DNA of 64,000 nt from positions 24,343 through 88,342 of the forward strand of contig NZ_JALDPT010000020.1 of assembly GCF_022695515.1 (NCBI RefSeq). The letters run 5' to 3'. Position 1 is the first letter of the stretch, and each line of letters begins with the position of its first letter. Below the pieces are notes generated by a model. The model was not told the origin of the DNA. It worked only from the letters and a program-made list of their open reading frames with translations, and ran no database searches. Shown piece after piece: positions 27,304-35,322 of this stretch. Source of the DNA: Phenylobacterium aquaticum. Lineage in GTDB: Bacteria; Pseudomonadota; Alphaproteobacteria; Caulobacterales; Caulobacteraceae. The position numbers were made by a program, and so were the translations under genes.

Positions 27304-27325
27304 ACTGTTCTATTCATGGAACAGT
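27304..27325. promoter_or_regulatory. Candidate LysR operator
   Basis: ACTGTTC (27304-27310) and GAACAGT (27319-27325) are exact inverted arms around an eight-base spacer, in the azoR-LysR divergent gap. The repeat covers an in-frame ATG at 27316, which argues for the later start at 27346. Confidence 0.6.
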
Positions 27326-27345
27326 TGGCGGACGCGGAGGCAGGG

Positions 27346-28326
27346 ATGGACGACCTCAACGATCTCGCTCTGTTCGCCGCCGTCGCGCGGCAGGAGAGCT
27401 TCACCGCCGCGGCCCGAAGACTTGGCGTGCCGAAATCCCGGGTCAGCCGCCGGGTCGCCGCGCTTGAGAAGCGGCTCGGCGTTCGCCTGCTTCAGCGCTC
27501 GACCCGGGCGGTCCATGTAACGGACGTCGGCCGAGCCTTCCTGGCCCATTGCGAGGCCATGACCCAGTCGGCCCGCGCGGCCCTGGAAGTCGCCGAGCAC
27601 GCCGGCGACCGGCCAAGCGGGCGCCTCCTCGTCAGTTGCCCGATTGGCGTCGCCCATATCTTTCTCGCGGAAATTCTGCCGAACTTCCTGAAGGCCCATC
27701 CGGATGTGCGGCTCGAACTCGACCTGACCAACCGGCGGGTGGACGTGATCGGCGAAGGCTATGACGTGGCCCTGCGCGTGCGATCGGTGCTTGAGGATTC
27801 GGAGCTCGCGCTGCGGAGTTTCGGCGTGAGCGAGCAACTGCTCGTGGGAAGTCCGGAATTCGTCGCCGAGCATGGTCCGTTCCCGGATCTGGCTTCGCTG
27901 GGCGGCGTCCGCGGCATGGGCCCGGCCGGCCGGGGCGACGAGCGTCCCCGCTGGCGGCTGCGCGGAACCCAGGGCGATACGGTCGATGTCGAATACAGGC
28001 CGGTATTGCTGACCGACGACGTCTATCTCCTGCACCAGGCCGCCCTGCGCGGCGCCGGACTGGCCCAGACGCCGTTCAACCTGTGCGCCGCGGCCCTGCG
28101 AGACGGGCGCCTCATCGAGGTGCTGCCCGATCATCGGCTCCCATCCCACCAACTGCACGCGGTGTTTCCGTCGCGGCGCGGCCTGGCGCCGTCGGTCCGC
28201 GCCTTCCTGGAATTCCTGGCGGCCGAGCTTCCTTCCAAGTTGGACGCGGCCTGCGAGCTCTATCGGGAAACGGCAGAGGACGTCTTGGCCTCAAGACGGG
28301 AGAGGCGTCCGTCGGCCCGTCCCTAG
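27346..28326 (+). CDS. LysR family transcriptional regulator
   Basis: 326 residues. The N-terminal helix-turn-helix is LNDLALFAAVARQESFTAAARRLGVPKSRVSRRVAALEKRLGVRLLQRSTRAV over residues 3-56, followed by a substrate-binding domain (GRLLVSCPIGVAHIFLAEILPNFLKAHPDVRLELDLTNRRVD). It belongs to the CrgA-like branch typical for regulators beside oxidoreductases. The ATG at 27346 is preceded by GGAGG; a start ten codons earlier would lie inside the palindrome. It is divergent from azoR, its likely target. The stop codon directly abuts a duplicated gene scrap. Confidence 0.9.
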   Translation: MDDLNDLALFAAVARQESFTAAARRLGVPKSRVSRRVAALEKRLGVRLLQRSTRAVHVTDVGRAFLAHCEAMTQSARAALEVAEHAGDRPSGRLLVSCPIGVAHIFLAEILPNFLKAHPDVRLELDLTNRRVDVIGEGYDVALRVRSVLEDSELALRSFGVSEQLLVGSPEFVAEHGPFPDLASLGGVRGMGPAGRGDERPRWRLRGTQGDTVDVEYRPVLLTDDVYLLHQAALRGAGLAQTPFNLCAAALRDGRLIEVLPDHRLPSHQLHAVFPSRRGLAPSVRAFLEFLAAELPSKLDAACELYRETAEDVLASRRERRPSARP

Positions 28327-28402
28327 ATGACCGGCAGCCACTGCCCCTGAACAGGTTGCCTCAGCTTCGGATCGCCGAAGACGTCCCGCCAGCCGACAGC
28401 CG
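28327..28402 (-). pseudogene. Copy of the 3' end of the 29392-29748 gene
   Basis: These bases align without gaps to 29399-29470 (for example CAGCTTCGGATCGCCGAAGA in both). In the minus frame the copy still reads DVFGDPKLRQ and GQWLPVI before a stop, matching the end of the small membrane protein encoded at 29392-29748. Nothing else of that gene is present. It starts one base after the LysR stop and ends at the junction with the TetR copy. Confidence 0.75.
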
Positions 28403-28632
28403 CCGCTGCAAGTCCCAGTTCCTCGACGCCGACATGTCCAAGCTGGCCGCGCCCCTGCGCCGCATCCTGCAACGCGAGACGCCCCCGGAGATCCTGGCGG
28501 ATGCGACTACCTTCGAGGCCCTGGACCTGCTGCTGAGCTTCGAGACGTGGTCGCGGCTGCGACGGGAGCAGTGACACTGCGTGAAGCGGGCCCGCGAAGT
28601 GCTGGCGAACGCCGTGCGGAAGGTGGCGGGGT
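28403..28632 (+). pseudogene. Copy of the 3' part of the TetR gene at 25596-26210
   Basis: An ungapped copy of 25979-26208 with scattered substitutions. The translated part reads FLDADMSKLAAPLRRILQRE and TFEALDLLLSFETWSRLRRE, nearly the same as in the intact gene, then a TGA replaces the GGG codon, and VKRAREVLANAVRKVAG follows. The DNA-binding half is missing, so no regulator can be made. Similarity stops exactly at the stop codon of the parent gene. Confidence 0.8.
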
Positions 28633-28647
28633 CGGGTCTTGCGAGAG

Positions 28648-29331
28648 CTAAGCCGGCTTCGGCCGCTCGTTTCGCCCGGCGCGATCAACCAGTTCGGACC
28701 AGAACCGTATCCACTTGATACCCGCCGGCAGCGGAAGGCGCGGATCGCCGAACTCTCGCTCAAAATAGTCGGCCAAGTTCGCGCCGTAATAGATCACGTC
28801 GGACTGGTAGACCGAGAAAACTGGGTTCCCTGCTTCATGGGGCGCCGCAGGAATATAGCGATGCGAAACGAGGGGGATCATCTTCGGCGCCCGCGCGACC
28901 ACCGCCCTTAGGACCTCTCGGCGCGCGTCTGCGGTCGCCGGCCTGTCGCCCCACTCGGGCCACCACAGGTCGTTGTTCTCGACATCGAACAGCAGCCCTT
29001 CCAGCGGCCAATTCAAGCTGGTGCGGATGGCCGCTTCGTCCGTTCGCCAGTCGGGCGCGTCAACCGGTCGACGGTCCAGAAGCAAAGCCACCAGATCAGG
29101 CGGGAACTGCAGGTCGAATCTCTGCTGGGCGGTGTCCAAGTCTTCCTGCGTATAACCCTTTGTCCAACGCTCCCGGACTGGACCGTCGTGGAGTGCTGGC
29201 GCGACAAACTGAATTTTGACGTCAACCGGTTTCGACGGCTTGGAGGGACCTGCCAAGTGGCTCGCGCTCCCACATCCACTCAGAGCGCCGCCAAGCATGA
29301 CCATCACCGCGCGGCGGCTTCGCACAACCAT
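28648..29331 (-). CDS. Putative lipoprotein with SMI1/KNR4-like features
   Basis: 227 residues. A lipobox, LSGC, at about residues 17-20 follows a hydrophobic stretch, so export and lipid attachment are likely. The mature part has GYTQEDLDTAQQRFDLQFPPDLVALLLDRR, the pattern that opens SMI1/KNR4-fold proteins, then NDLWWPEWG and a C-terminal VIYYGANLADYFEREFG. Known members include antitoxin immunity proteins as well as house-keeping ones. No toxin gene is seen nearby. The function is not known, and the family call is tentative. Confidence 0.65.
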   Translation of the reverse strand: MVVRSRRAVMVMLGGALSGCGSASHLAGPSKPSKPVDVKIQFVAPALHDGPVRERWTKGYTQEDLDTAQQRFDLQFPPDLVALLLDRRPVDAPDWRTDEAAIRTSLNWPLEGLLFDVENNDLWWPEWGDRPATADARREVLRAVVARAPKMIPLVSHRYIPAAPHEAGNPVFSVYQSDVIYYGANLADYFEREFGDPRLPLPAGIKWIRFWSELVDRAGRNERPKPA

Positions 29332-29391
29332 AGGGCAACACTAGGTCGCGACGCGGGAATGGCAAGTTCTCGGTCTGTCGCAGTCCTGCCC

Positions 29392-29748
29392 TCACTGAAT
29401 GACCGGCAGCCACTGCCCTAGAACACGTTGCTTCAGCTTCGGATCGCCGAAGACGTCCCGCTGGCCGACGTCCACCGCCACATCGTGCCGCCACCGCTTG
29501 CCGTCCGCGCTTTGGGCCAGCACGCGATAGGGCCTGCCGACCTGGGCGTAGCCGCCCCGCCCGCCCACAACGGACGGCCCGCCGATCCAAAGCTTCCGAA
29601 GGCTCAGCAGGGTCTGCTCACGGTTCTTCAGGAAGAGCTCGATCGCCTTGAAGTCCTCAGCCGGCGTCGGGGTGATCAGCCGATAGGCCATGGGCCCGAA
29701 GACCACCGCGGCCACAAACAGCCAGAGGATGGGTGTCGTCGGACTCAA
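29392..29748 (-). CDS. Small single-pass membrane protein of unknown function
   Basis: 118 residues. One membrane segment at about 6-24 (PILWLFVAAVVFGPMAYRL), then a region of mixed charge with GGPSVVGGRGGYAQVGRPYRVL and a C-terminal DVFGDPKLKQRVLGQWLPVIQ. I do not recognise a family. Codon use is typical of the window, so it is probably a real gene. Its last 70 bases are duplicated at 28327-28402, next to the LysR gene, which shows that this locus has been copied or rearranged. Confidence 0.6.
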   Translation of the reverse strand: MSPTTPILWLFVAAVVFGPMAYRLITPTPAEDFKAIELFLKNREQTLLSLRKLWIGGPSVVGGRGGYAQVGRPYRVLAQSADGKRWRHDVAVDVGQRDVFGDPKLKQRVLGQWLPVIQ

Positions 29749-29821
29749 TTGCGGCTCCCCTGGAACGCACCGGCGATCCTAGCGTGCGGCGGCCCGCCCG
29801 CAAGGATGGGGGGCGCCCTGC

Positions 29822-30619
29822 TCAGGCGAAGATGGCCACGGTCTGGCGCATGGCCAGGACCGGCGCGCCCTGATCATCCCAGACCGTCATGTCCTGAGCC
29901 GAATAGCCGTCGACCGCGGTCTGGGCGGTCGAGCGCACCAGCCACCAGCCGGACGCGCTGCGCGGCGCGTCCGACAGGACGTCGATGGACCAGGTCATGG
30001 TGCTGATCGGGCCGCCGCCCGGCTGGAACTGGATCACCGCGGCGGGCGGCAGGGCGTCCGCCAGGGCGATCAGGGGGGCCAGGGTCGGGGGCGTGGCCGC
30101 GTCCCTGTGCTTGAGCCAGACGACCATGTCCGGCTTCGCCCCCGGCGTCATGGGGCGCGCGCCCGCCGCGAGCCGGCTGTCGAAGTGTTGCAGGAAGCGG
30201 CGCTGATCGCTGGGTTCGAAATAGGTCGGCCCCTCCTCCGGGCCCGGCACGGCCGGCGCCGGCAGGTCGACGTGATGGAGCTGCGACGCGCGCCCGGCGC
30301 CGAAGCAGAGAAGCCCCCGCACGGCGAGCACCTCGTCTCCATGGAGGTCGACGCTGTAGAAGGCGGCGGACTTGCCCCGGCGCAGCAGGGTGGGCGCGAT
30401 CCGCAGGCGCCCTCCGGCCGGCCCGACGAAGGCGAACTGGGCCGATCGCAAGGGCGGCAGGGCCTCGCCGGACCGCTGCGCCGCTTCCCAGCAGAGGGCC
30501 GCCGAAAGGCCGCCAAAGGCGGTGCGCCCCTGGAGCCAGTCGTCGGGCAGGACCATCGAGAACGCCCCGGCGTCCGCCTCCATCGTCGACATCAGGTTCG
30601 CGAAGCTGCTTGCGGACAT
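29822..30619 (-). CDS. Acyl-CoA thioesterase family protein (double hot-dog)
   Basis: 265 residues. The first hot-dog unit has WLQGRTAFGGLSAALCWEAAQ, the usual start of TesB-like thioesterases, then a central helix. The second unit ends in SIDVLSDAPRSASGWWLVRSTAQTAVDGYSAQDMTVWDDQGAPVLAMRQ spread over residues 205-258, where the Asp and Gln pair of the family falls. Such enzymes cleave acyl-CoA to free acid and CoA. It lies 73 bases downstream of the HxlR gene on the same strand and may share its promoter. Confidence 0.82.
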   Translation of the reverse strand: MSASSFANLMSTMEADAGAFSMVLPDDWLQGRTAFGGLSAALCWEAAQRSGEALPPLRSAQFAFVGPAGGRLRIAPTLLRRGKSAAFYSVDLHGDEVLAVRGLLCFGAGRASQLHHVDLPAPAVPGPEEGPTYFEPSDQRRFLQHFDSRLAAGARPMTPGAKPDMVVWLKHRDAATPPTLAPLIALADALPPAAVIQFQPGGGPISTMTWSIDVLSDAPRSASGWWLVRSTAQTAVDGYSAQDMTVWDDQGAPVLAMRQTVAIFA

Positions 30620-30692
30620 GTTTGGATCTCTGAGACGGAAGGCGCCGACGCCCGTCGGATCGGCTGGGGAAGGCGCCAGCGGCGCCGTGATT

Positions 30693-31196
30693 TCAGGACG
30701 CGCCCTCGGCGGCGCGGCGTTCGAGCAGGGCGTTCACCTCGCCGTCGGCGCCGGGACCGGGGCGGTACTTGACGCGATCCTGCGCCACAGCCTGGCCGGT
30801 CTGGGGATCGACCAGGGCCAGGCGCAGCTCGCGGCCGCTGTCTCGATCGACCACCTCGATGGTCGGCGCGCCATAGCCTGAGGCATCCCAACGATCCCCC
30901 CATTCCCGCAGGGCGGTGATCACCGTCCAGAGGTCACGCCCCTTCTCGGTGAGGCGATAGGCGTCGCGCGGCGGGCGCTCCTGATAGCGCGTGCGCTCGA
31001 CGATGCCGTTCTGCTCCAGCCCCTTCAGGCGCATCGACAGGGTGGTGTTGGGGATCCCCGTGCTCGCTTGGAATTCGTCATATCGCGACAGGCCCAGGCC
31101 CAGGTCCCGCAGCAGCAGCAAGGTCCAGCGGTCGCCGATCATCTCCAGCGCGCCGGCGACCGAGCAGCGCATGCCGGCGAAAGATTTGGCTCTCAA
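30693..31196 (-). CDS. HxlR family regulator
   Basis: 167 residues with the MarR-like winged helix of HxlR proteins: SFAGMRCSVAGALEMIGDRWTLLLLRDL at the N-terminus, then NTTLSMRLKGLEQNGIVERTRYQERPPRDAYRLTEKG over residues 50-85. The TTG at 31196 is used, because the conserved region begins before the first internal ATG. It is divergent from the SDR gene, with an inverted repeat in the gap, and most likely controls it. HxlR proteins answer to aldehydes, quinones or redox state. Confidence 0.87.
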   Translation of the reverse strand: MRAKSFAGMRCSVAGALEMIGDRWTLLLLRDLGLGLSRYDEFQASTGIPNTTLSMRLKGLEQNGIVERTRYQERPPRDAYRLTEKGRDLWTVITALREWGDRWDASGYGAPTIEVVDRDSGRELRLALVDPQTGQAVAQDRVKYRPGPGADGEVNALLERRAAEGAS

Positions 31197-31211
31197 TTGA
31201 CGCGCCCCCTA

Positions 31212-31234
31212 GTCACTCCCATAATAAGAGTAAC
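31212..31234. promoter_or_regulatory. Candidate HxlR operator
   Basis: GTCACTC (31212-31218) and GAGTAAC (31228-31234) form a nearly perfect inverted repeat (six of seven pairs) around a nine-base AT-rich spacer, in the HxlR-SDR divergent gap. The ACTC...GAGT half-site form is known for other HxlR-type regulators. Binding is inferred. Confidence 0.5.
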
Positions 31235-31304
31235 CTGCCCGAACGCCCTTGGCAACCGCCGAGACGCGGCCGGGCCGCCAGCCCAACGCGAAAGAGCGCG
31301 CACC

Positions 31305-32084
31305 ATGACCGACAAGCCCGCAATCCTCATCACCGGCGCCTCCAGCGGCATCGGGGCGACCTATGCCGACCGCTTCGCCCGACGCGGTCACGACCTCGTC
31401 CTCGTGGCCCGCGACGGGGCGCGCATGGAGGCCATGGCCGCCCGACTGCGCCAGGACACCGGGGTGGCGATCGACGTCCTGCCCGCCGACCTGACCAAAC
31501 CAGACGAACTGTCAGTGGTGGAAGCGCGGCTGCGCGACGATCCCGCCATCGGCGTCCTGGTCAACAACGCCGGGGCGAGCCTGGGGGGTGGATTTGTCCA
31601 ACAGTCCACGGAGGCTATCGCTCAGCTGGTCGCGCTCAACACCACGGCCCCGGTGCGACTCGCCAGCGCCGTCGCGCCGCGCTTCGCGCGCGCCGGCAGC
31701 GGGGCGATCATCAATATCGGCTCGGTGGTCGGACTGGCGCCGGAGCTGGGCATGAGCGTCTATGGCGCGACCAAGGCCTTCGTACTGTTCCTGTCCCAGG
31801 GCCTGAGCGTCGAGCTGGGGCCCCGGGGCGTCTATGTCCAGGCCGTGCTGCCCTCGGCCACGCGCACGGAGATCTGGGAGCGGGCGGGCGCCGACGTGAA
31901 CGCCTTGCCCGCGGTCATGGAGGTCGGCGAACTGGTGGACGCCGCCCTGGTCGGCTTTGACCGTCGCGAAGCCGTGACCATACCGCCGCTGCACGACGCC
32001 ACCCAGTGGGAGGCCTTCCAGGCCGCGCGGCAGGCCATGCTGCCCGGCTTCGCCCAGAGCCACGCCGCGGCGCGATACCGGTAG
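31305..32084 (+). CDS. Short-chain dehydrogenase/reductase
   Basis: 259 residues with the classical SDR signature: TGASSGIGATYADRFA for cofactor binding, NNAG in VLVNNAGASLGGG, and the catalytic set Ser in NIGSVVG and YGATK (Tyr-x-x-x-Lys). ARDGARM at the end of the second strand, with Arg after the Asp-free loop, suggests NADPH rather than NADH. Substrate is unknown. It is divergent from the HxlR gene. The ATG at 31305 is the first start before the Rossmann motif. Confidence 0.88.
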   Translation: MTDKPAILITGASSGIGATYADRFARRGHDLVLVARDGARMEAMAARLRQDTGVAIDVLPADLTKPDELSVVEARLRDDPAIGVLVNNAGASLGGGFVQQSTEAIAQLVALNTTAPVRLASAVAPRFARAGSGAIINIGSVVGLAPELGMSVYGATKAFVLFLSQGLSVELGPRGVYVQAVLPSATRTEIWERAGADVNALPAVMEVGELVDAALVGFDRREAVTIPPLHDATQWEAFQAARQAMLPGFAQSHAAARYR

Positions 32085-32291
32085 CCGGCTGGAGCACCTC
32101 CAAAATTGGAACAATAACTCAATTAATACAAATACTTAATTCAACACGCCGTCCGTCAAAAACCCCTCGTCCATGTTGACGTCAAACGGACGAGCTCGAT
32201 TCAGGTCGGCGTTTTCGGGACCTCGGGGTTAGGATGTCCGTGGTCCTTCTCATCGTGATCCCGGAACACCCGCGCTGAGGTGAGGCCCCCC
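32085..32291. other. Intergenic stretch with an AT-rich block
   Basis: No gene was found in these 207 bases. Bases 32099-32150 are unusually AT-rich for this genome. A perfect ten-base palindrome TTGACGTCAA lies at about 32174-32184, and CGTCCGT and ACGGACG flank it as an outer inverted pair. It separates convergent SDR and M14 peptidase genes, so it is not an ordinary promoter. Confidence 0.4.
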
Positions 32292-33209
32292 TCACCCCGC
32301 CGCCAGCACGAAGTCCAGCGCCGCGCAGACCGCGGCGACCTGGGCGGCGTCGCATTGCTGCGGCGTCGCGCGGGGGCTGTCGGGATAGACCTCCGTCGTG
32401 GTCGTGTAGGGCGCGTTGGTGACCGACGGGCACATGGCGTAGGTCCTGACCGGATAGGTGATGACGCCGGGCGAGAGCAGCGGGCAGCCGATGATCTGGC
32501 CCGTGGCGTCGGGCGGGGCGATGTGGGTGACCTGCTCCACCGCCGCGATGATCGCCTGTTGCAGGGCGAGCTGCGGGGCCTCGGCGTCGGCGACCAGGTA
32601 GAAGCCGTCGGGCACCAGGTCGGGTTCGAAGGGCTTGCCGTCGCGGGCGGCCAGCGCCGGGCGGAACTCGCTCTCGTCGCTGTCGGTCGTCTCGTGCAGG
32701 TCGATGTGCAGCAGTACTTGGTCAAGCCGGGCGGCGACCAGGGCCATCAGGGCCGTGGCCTCGCCGGGGCCGTCTTCGCGGAAATTGCGGTTGGGATCGA
32801 CGGCGTCGAAGTTCCAGCGGTTGATGCGCTCGAAGGCCCAGGGGCTGACGCAGGGCGCGACCAGCAGGTTGATCCGGCCGGCATAGGCCTGGGCGCGGGT
32901 CTCCAGGAAGGCCAGAGCCCCCATCACCCCGCTGGTCTCATAGCCGTGCACCCCGCCGGTGATCAGGGCCGAGGGCAAAGCAGGGTCCCAGGGACGGGTG
33001 GCGAGCGCCTGGAGGGCGTAGGCGTCCTCGCCGTAGCGGAGCTGGCCATAGTCGACCCGCTCGAACCGGTCGGCCAGGGCGGCGATGCGCGGCGTGACCA
33101 GCTGGTCATAGCGGCGATGGCGGACGTGGCGCGCGCGCCACTGGTCGCGCTCGGCCTCGCCCCAGGGCTGGCCCGGCGTGCCGATCGGATAGGGGATGGG
33201 GTCGGTCAT
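32292..33209 (-). CDS. M14 family metallocarboxypeptidase-like protein
   Basis: 305 residues. Zinc ligands are in GGVHGYETSG (HxxE) near residue 87 and in HIDLHE near residue 170. The arginine-containing substrate motif appears as FDAVDPNRNF near 137, and a late Glu is in TTTTEVYPD. No signal peptide is seen, so it is probably cytoplasmic. The layout fits the M14 group that trims peptides or acts as succinylglutamate-desuccinylase-like enzymes. It heads, with the esterase and PhyH genes, a minus-strand series of three with gaps of about 30 bases. Confidence 0.82.
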   Translation of the reverse strand: MTDPIPYPIGTPGQPWGEAERDQWRARHVRHRRYDQLVTPRIAALADRFERVDYGQLRYGEDAYALQALATRPWDPALPSALITGGVHGYETSGVMGALAFLETRAQAYAGRINLLVAPCVSPWAFERINRWNFDAVDPNRNFREDGPGEATALMALVAARLDQVLLHIDLHETTDSDESEFRPALAARDGKPFEPDLVPDGFYLVADAEAPQLALQQAIIAAVEQVTHIAPPDATGQIIGCPLLSPGVITYPVRTYAMCPSVTNAPYTTTTEVYPDSPRATPQQCDAAQVAAVCAALDFVLAAG

Positions 33210-33239
33210 AGGGCCTCATAGGCCGGGACGCGGGCGGCG

Positions 33240-34223
33240 TCACCTCGCCGGGTTCGGATAGCCCCGCCAGAGCCAGACCAGGGCGCCCGGCAGGGTCTGG
33301 TCCACGACGCGGGGATCGGCATGTCGCCCGCCCCGCGAGAAGGTGAACCGATAGGGGTAGCCCTTGGCCGCCAGGGTTGCAGCCATGCGCCGGTTGGCGA
33401 GCGGCCAGTTGTGCCAGGTCTCCTCCGGATCGTCGGCGTGGAGATCGGCCTCGCCCACCTCCATCCAGATCCGCAGCGGCTTGCGCTCGGCCCGGGGGAT
33501 GAGGGTGGCGTGATACTCCCAGGCGCCGCGCGGCGTGGCGGGATCCGGCGGCGACTGCTGGTTCACATAGGTGCCGGAATAGGAGAGGACGCGGCGATAC
33601 CGCTCCGGGTGGAACCAGGCCATGGTGAAGGCGCAAGCGGCGCCGGAGCTCACCCCCATGGTCGCCCGGCCCTCGGGGTCGTCGGTCAGGGTGACGCCGG
33701 TCTCGGCCGCGACGCGGGGCAGCACCTCGGTCTCGATGAAGTCGCTATAGACGCCAGACAGGGTGTCGTACTCCAGGCCGCGCTGGGAGCCCTGGGCGTC
33801 GCCGCCGCCGGAGTCGACCAGGATCGCCACCAGGGGCGGGACCTCACCGGCCGCGATCAGATTGTCGAGCACCCCCGGCAGACGGTTCAGATAGGCGTGG
33901 CCGTCCTGCACGACCATGAAGGGGGCCGGTACGCCGGGGGAAAGCTGCCGGGGGACATAGACCCAGACGGTGCGGACATAGTGCGCCGCCACGGACTGCT
34001 CATGGTGTTCGGCCGCGATGCGGTTGCCGAAGGCGTCGCGGCGGCGGGTGACGTCGTTGTCGACCCTGCGGATACCCGGATAGATCCGGCTCTCCTGCGA
34101 CGGCAGGGTGAAGGCGTGGACCACGCCCCGGGGCGCATCGGCCCGGGCGACCGTCTCGGGGGCCGGCGTATAGTCCGGCCCGATCACATGGTCGCCGTCG
34201 GCCTGGTCGGGACGGACGGTCAT
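33240..34223 (-). CDS. Alpha/beta hydrolase, enterochelin esterase-like
   Basis: 327 residues. The nucleophile elbow is MGVSSGA (G-x-S-x-G), with the acid probably in WMEVGEADLHADD and the base in RGGRHADPRVVD. The preceding part has YVPRQLSPGVPAPFMVVQDGHAY, matching the Fes/esterase D fold. No export signal is present. It is flanked by a peptidase and a PhyH-type dioxygenase on the same strand. The family includes siderophore esterases and carbohydrate esterases, so the substrate is open. Confidence 0.82.
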   Translation of the reverse strand: MTVRPDQADGDHVIGPDYTPAPETVARADAPRGVVHAFTLPSQESRIYPGIRRVDNDVTRRRDAFGNRIAAEHHEQSVAAHYVRTVWVYVPRQLSPGVPAPFMVVQDGHAYLNRLPGVLDNLIAAGEVPPLVAILVDSGGGDAQGSQRGLEYDTLSGVYSDFIETEVLPRVAAETGVTLTDDPEGRATMGVSSGAACAFTMAWFHPERYRRVLSYSGTYVNQQSPPDPATPRGAWEYHATLIPRAERKPLRIWMEVGEADLHADDPEETWHNWPLANRRMAATLAAKGYPYRFTFSRGGRHADPRVVDQTLPGALVWLWRGYPNPAR

Positions 34224-34251
34224 GGCGCGGTCCGCCGGCGGCAGGGGGCGA

Positions 34252-35187
34252 TCATCCCTTCAACGCGGCGCGATAGGGGCCGAGGTCCCAGCCCGGATAG
34301 CGGGCCTGGGCGCGGGCCAGGGTGGTCTCGGTCCAGAAGGGATCGCCGGGCGGCTGGACGCCGAAGCAGGCGAGCTGTTCGGGCGTCGCGTGATTGAAGA
34401 TGCGCGCCCAGGGCCGGGCGTTGTGGAAGGCCCAGGGGGTGAAGGCGATGCTCTCGTCCCCGGCCTTCTTAAAGCAGGCCATGAAGGCGTAGCGATGGCC
34501 GTTGGGCGCCGTCAGGTTGGTGCCGCGATGATAGACGTCGGTCGTATAGGCGATGGACGTCCCGGCGGGCGAGGCCGCCGACCGGGAGACCTTGGCCAGG
34601 TCGCGCTGCAGGCCGGCCTGGAACTCGGGGTCGAAATTGAGGGTGGCTTCCGGCCCGGCGATCCTGGCGCTGTCGGAGCGCCGCACATAGTGGGTCGCGC
34701 CATGGGCGTCGGTCACGTCGGTGAAATAGGAGAAGATGGTCACCGAGTTCTTGACCGGATCCTCCGAGGGCACGGTCAGGGTGTGGTTGACGAAGTCGGC
34801 ATGGAACGGCTGGTCATAGTCGGAATCGCCGGTGAACTTCGCCCAGGCCTGGGCCTGGTAGAGATGCACGGCGTCGGTCCTCAGGGCGGCCTTGGCGAAG
34901 GCGATCAGGGCCGGGTGGACGCCGATCAGGTTCAGGGCCGGCGAGCAGTCCATCGGCACGATCTCGATGGTCTTGAACTGGGAGGGGTGAAAGGCCCCGA
35001 TCCGGCCGGGCTGTTTCTTGTCGAGCGCCTGGTCGCCGCCGGTGGCGCGCCCGAACACCTTGTCGAAGTCCGCGCGCACGGCGGCGCATTCCTCGGGCGT
35101 GAACATGTCATGGATCAGGACGACGCCTTCGCGGTCCCACTCCGCCACATCCTGGTCGGTGAACGGAAGGCTTTGCGCCGCGGCCAT
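34252..35187 (-). CDS. Phytanoyl-CoA dioxygenase (PhyH) family protein
   Basis: 311 residues of the Fe(II)/2-oxoglutarate dioxygenase fold. Iron ligands: His and Asp in FHADFVNHTL, distal His in TTDVYHRGTN; the 2-oxoglutarate Arg follows in RYAFMACF. The ATG at 35187 has GGGAGAC directly upstream. Members hydroxylate varied substrates, so only the class of reaction is safe. It is divergent from the lactonase of the galactonate operon with 135 bases between, in which no clear operator was seen. Confidence 0.85.
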   Translation of the reverse strand: MAAAQSLPFTDQDVAEWDREGVVLIHDMFTPEECAAVRADFDKVFGRATGGDQALDKKQPGRIGAFHPSQFKTIEIVPMDCSPALNLIGVHPALIAFAKAALRTDAVHLYQAQAWAKFTGDSDYDQPFHADFVNHTLTVPSEDPVKNSVTIFSYFTDVTDAHGATHYVRRSDSARIAGPEATLNFDPEFQAGLQRDLAKVSRSAASPAGTSIAYTTDVYHRGTNLTAPNGHRYAFMACFKKAGDESIAFTPWAFHNARPWARIFNHATPEQLACFGVQPPGDPFWTETTLARAQARYPGWDLGPYRAALKG

Positions 35188-35322
35188 ATGTCTGTCTCCC
35201 TTCCGCAAAGAGACCCAGCCGCCTCGGACCTGACAAGTGAAAACCGCTCGGCCTGACGCCCCCGTTGACGCGCCCCGCCGAAGCCCGCCAACTCCGCGGC
35301 CTGAAGCGACGAGGAGAGCGCG

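Noticed and set aside
28403..28575. A short TetR-like protein from the duplicated segment.
   Set aside because: It lacks the DNA-binding half and a start with a ribosome site, and it ends at an early TGA relative to the parent gene.
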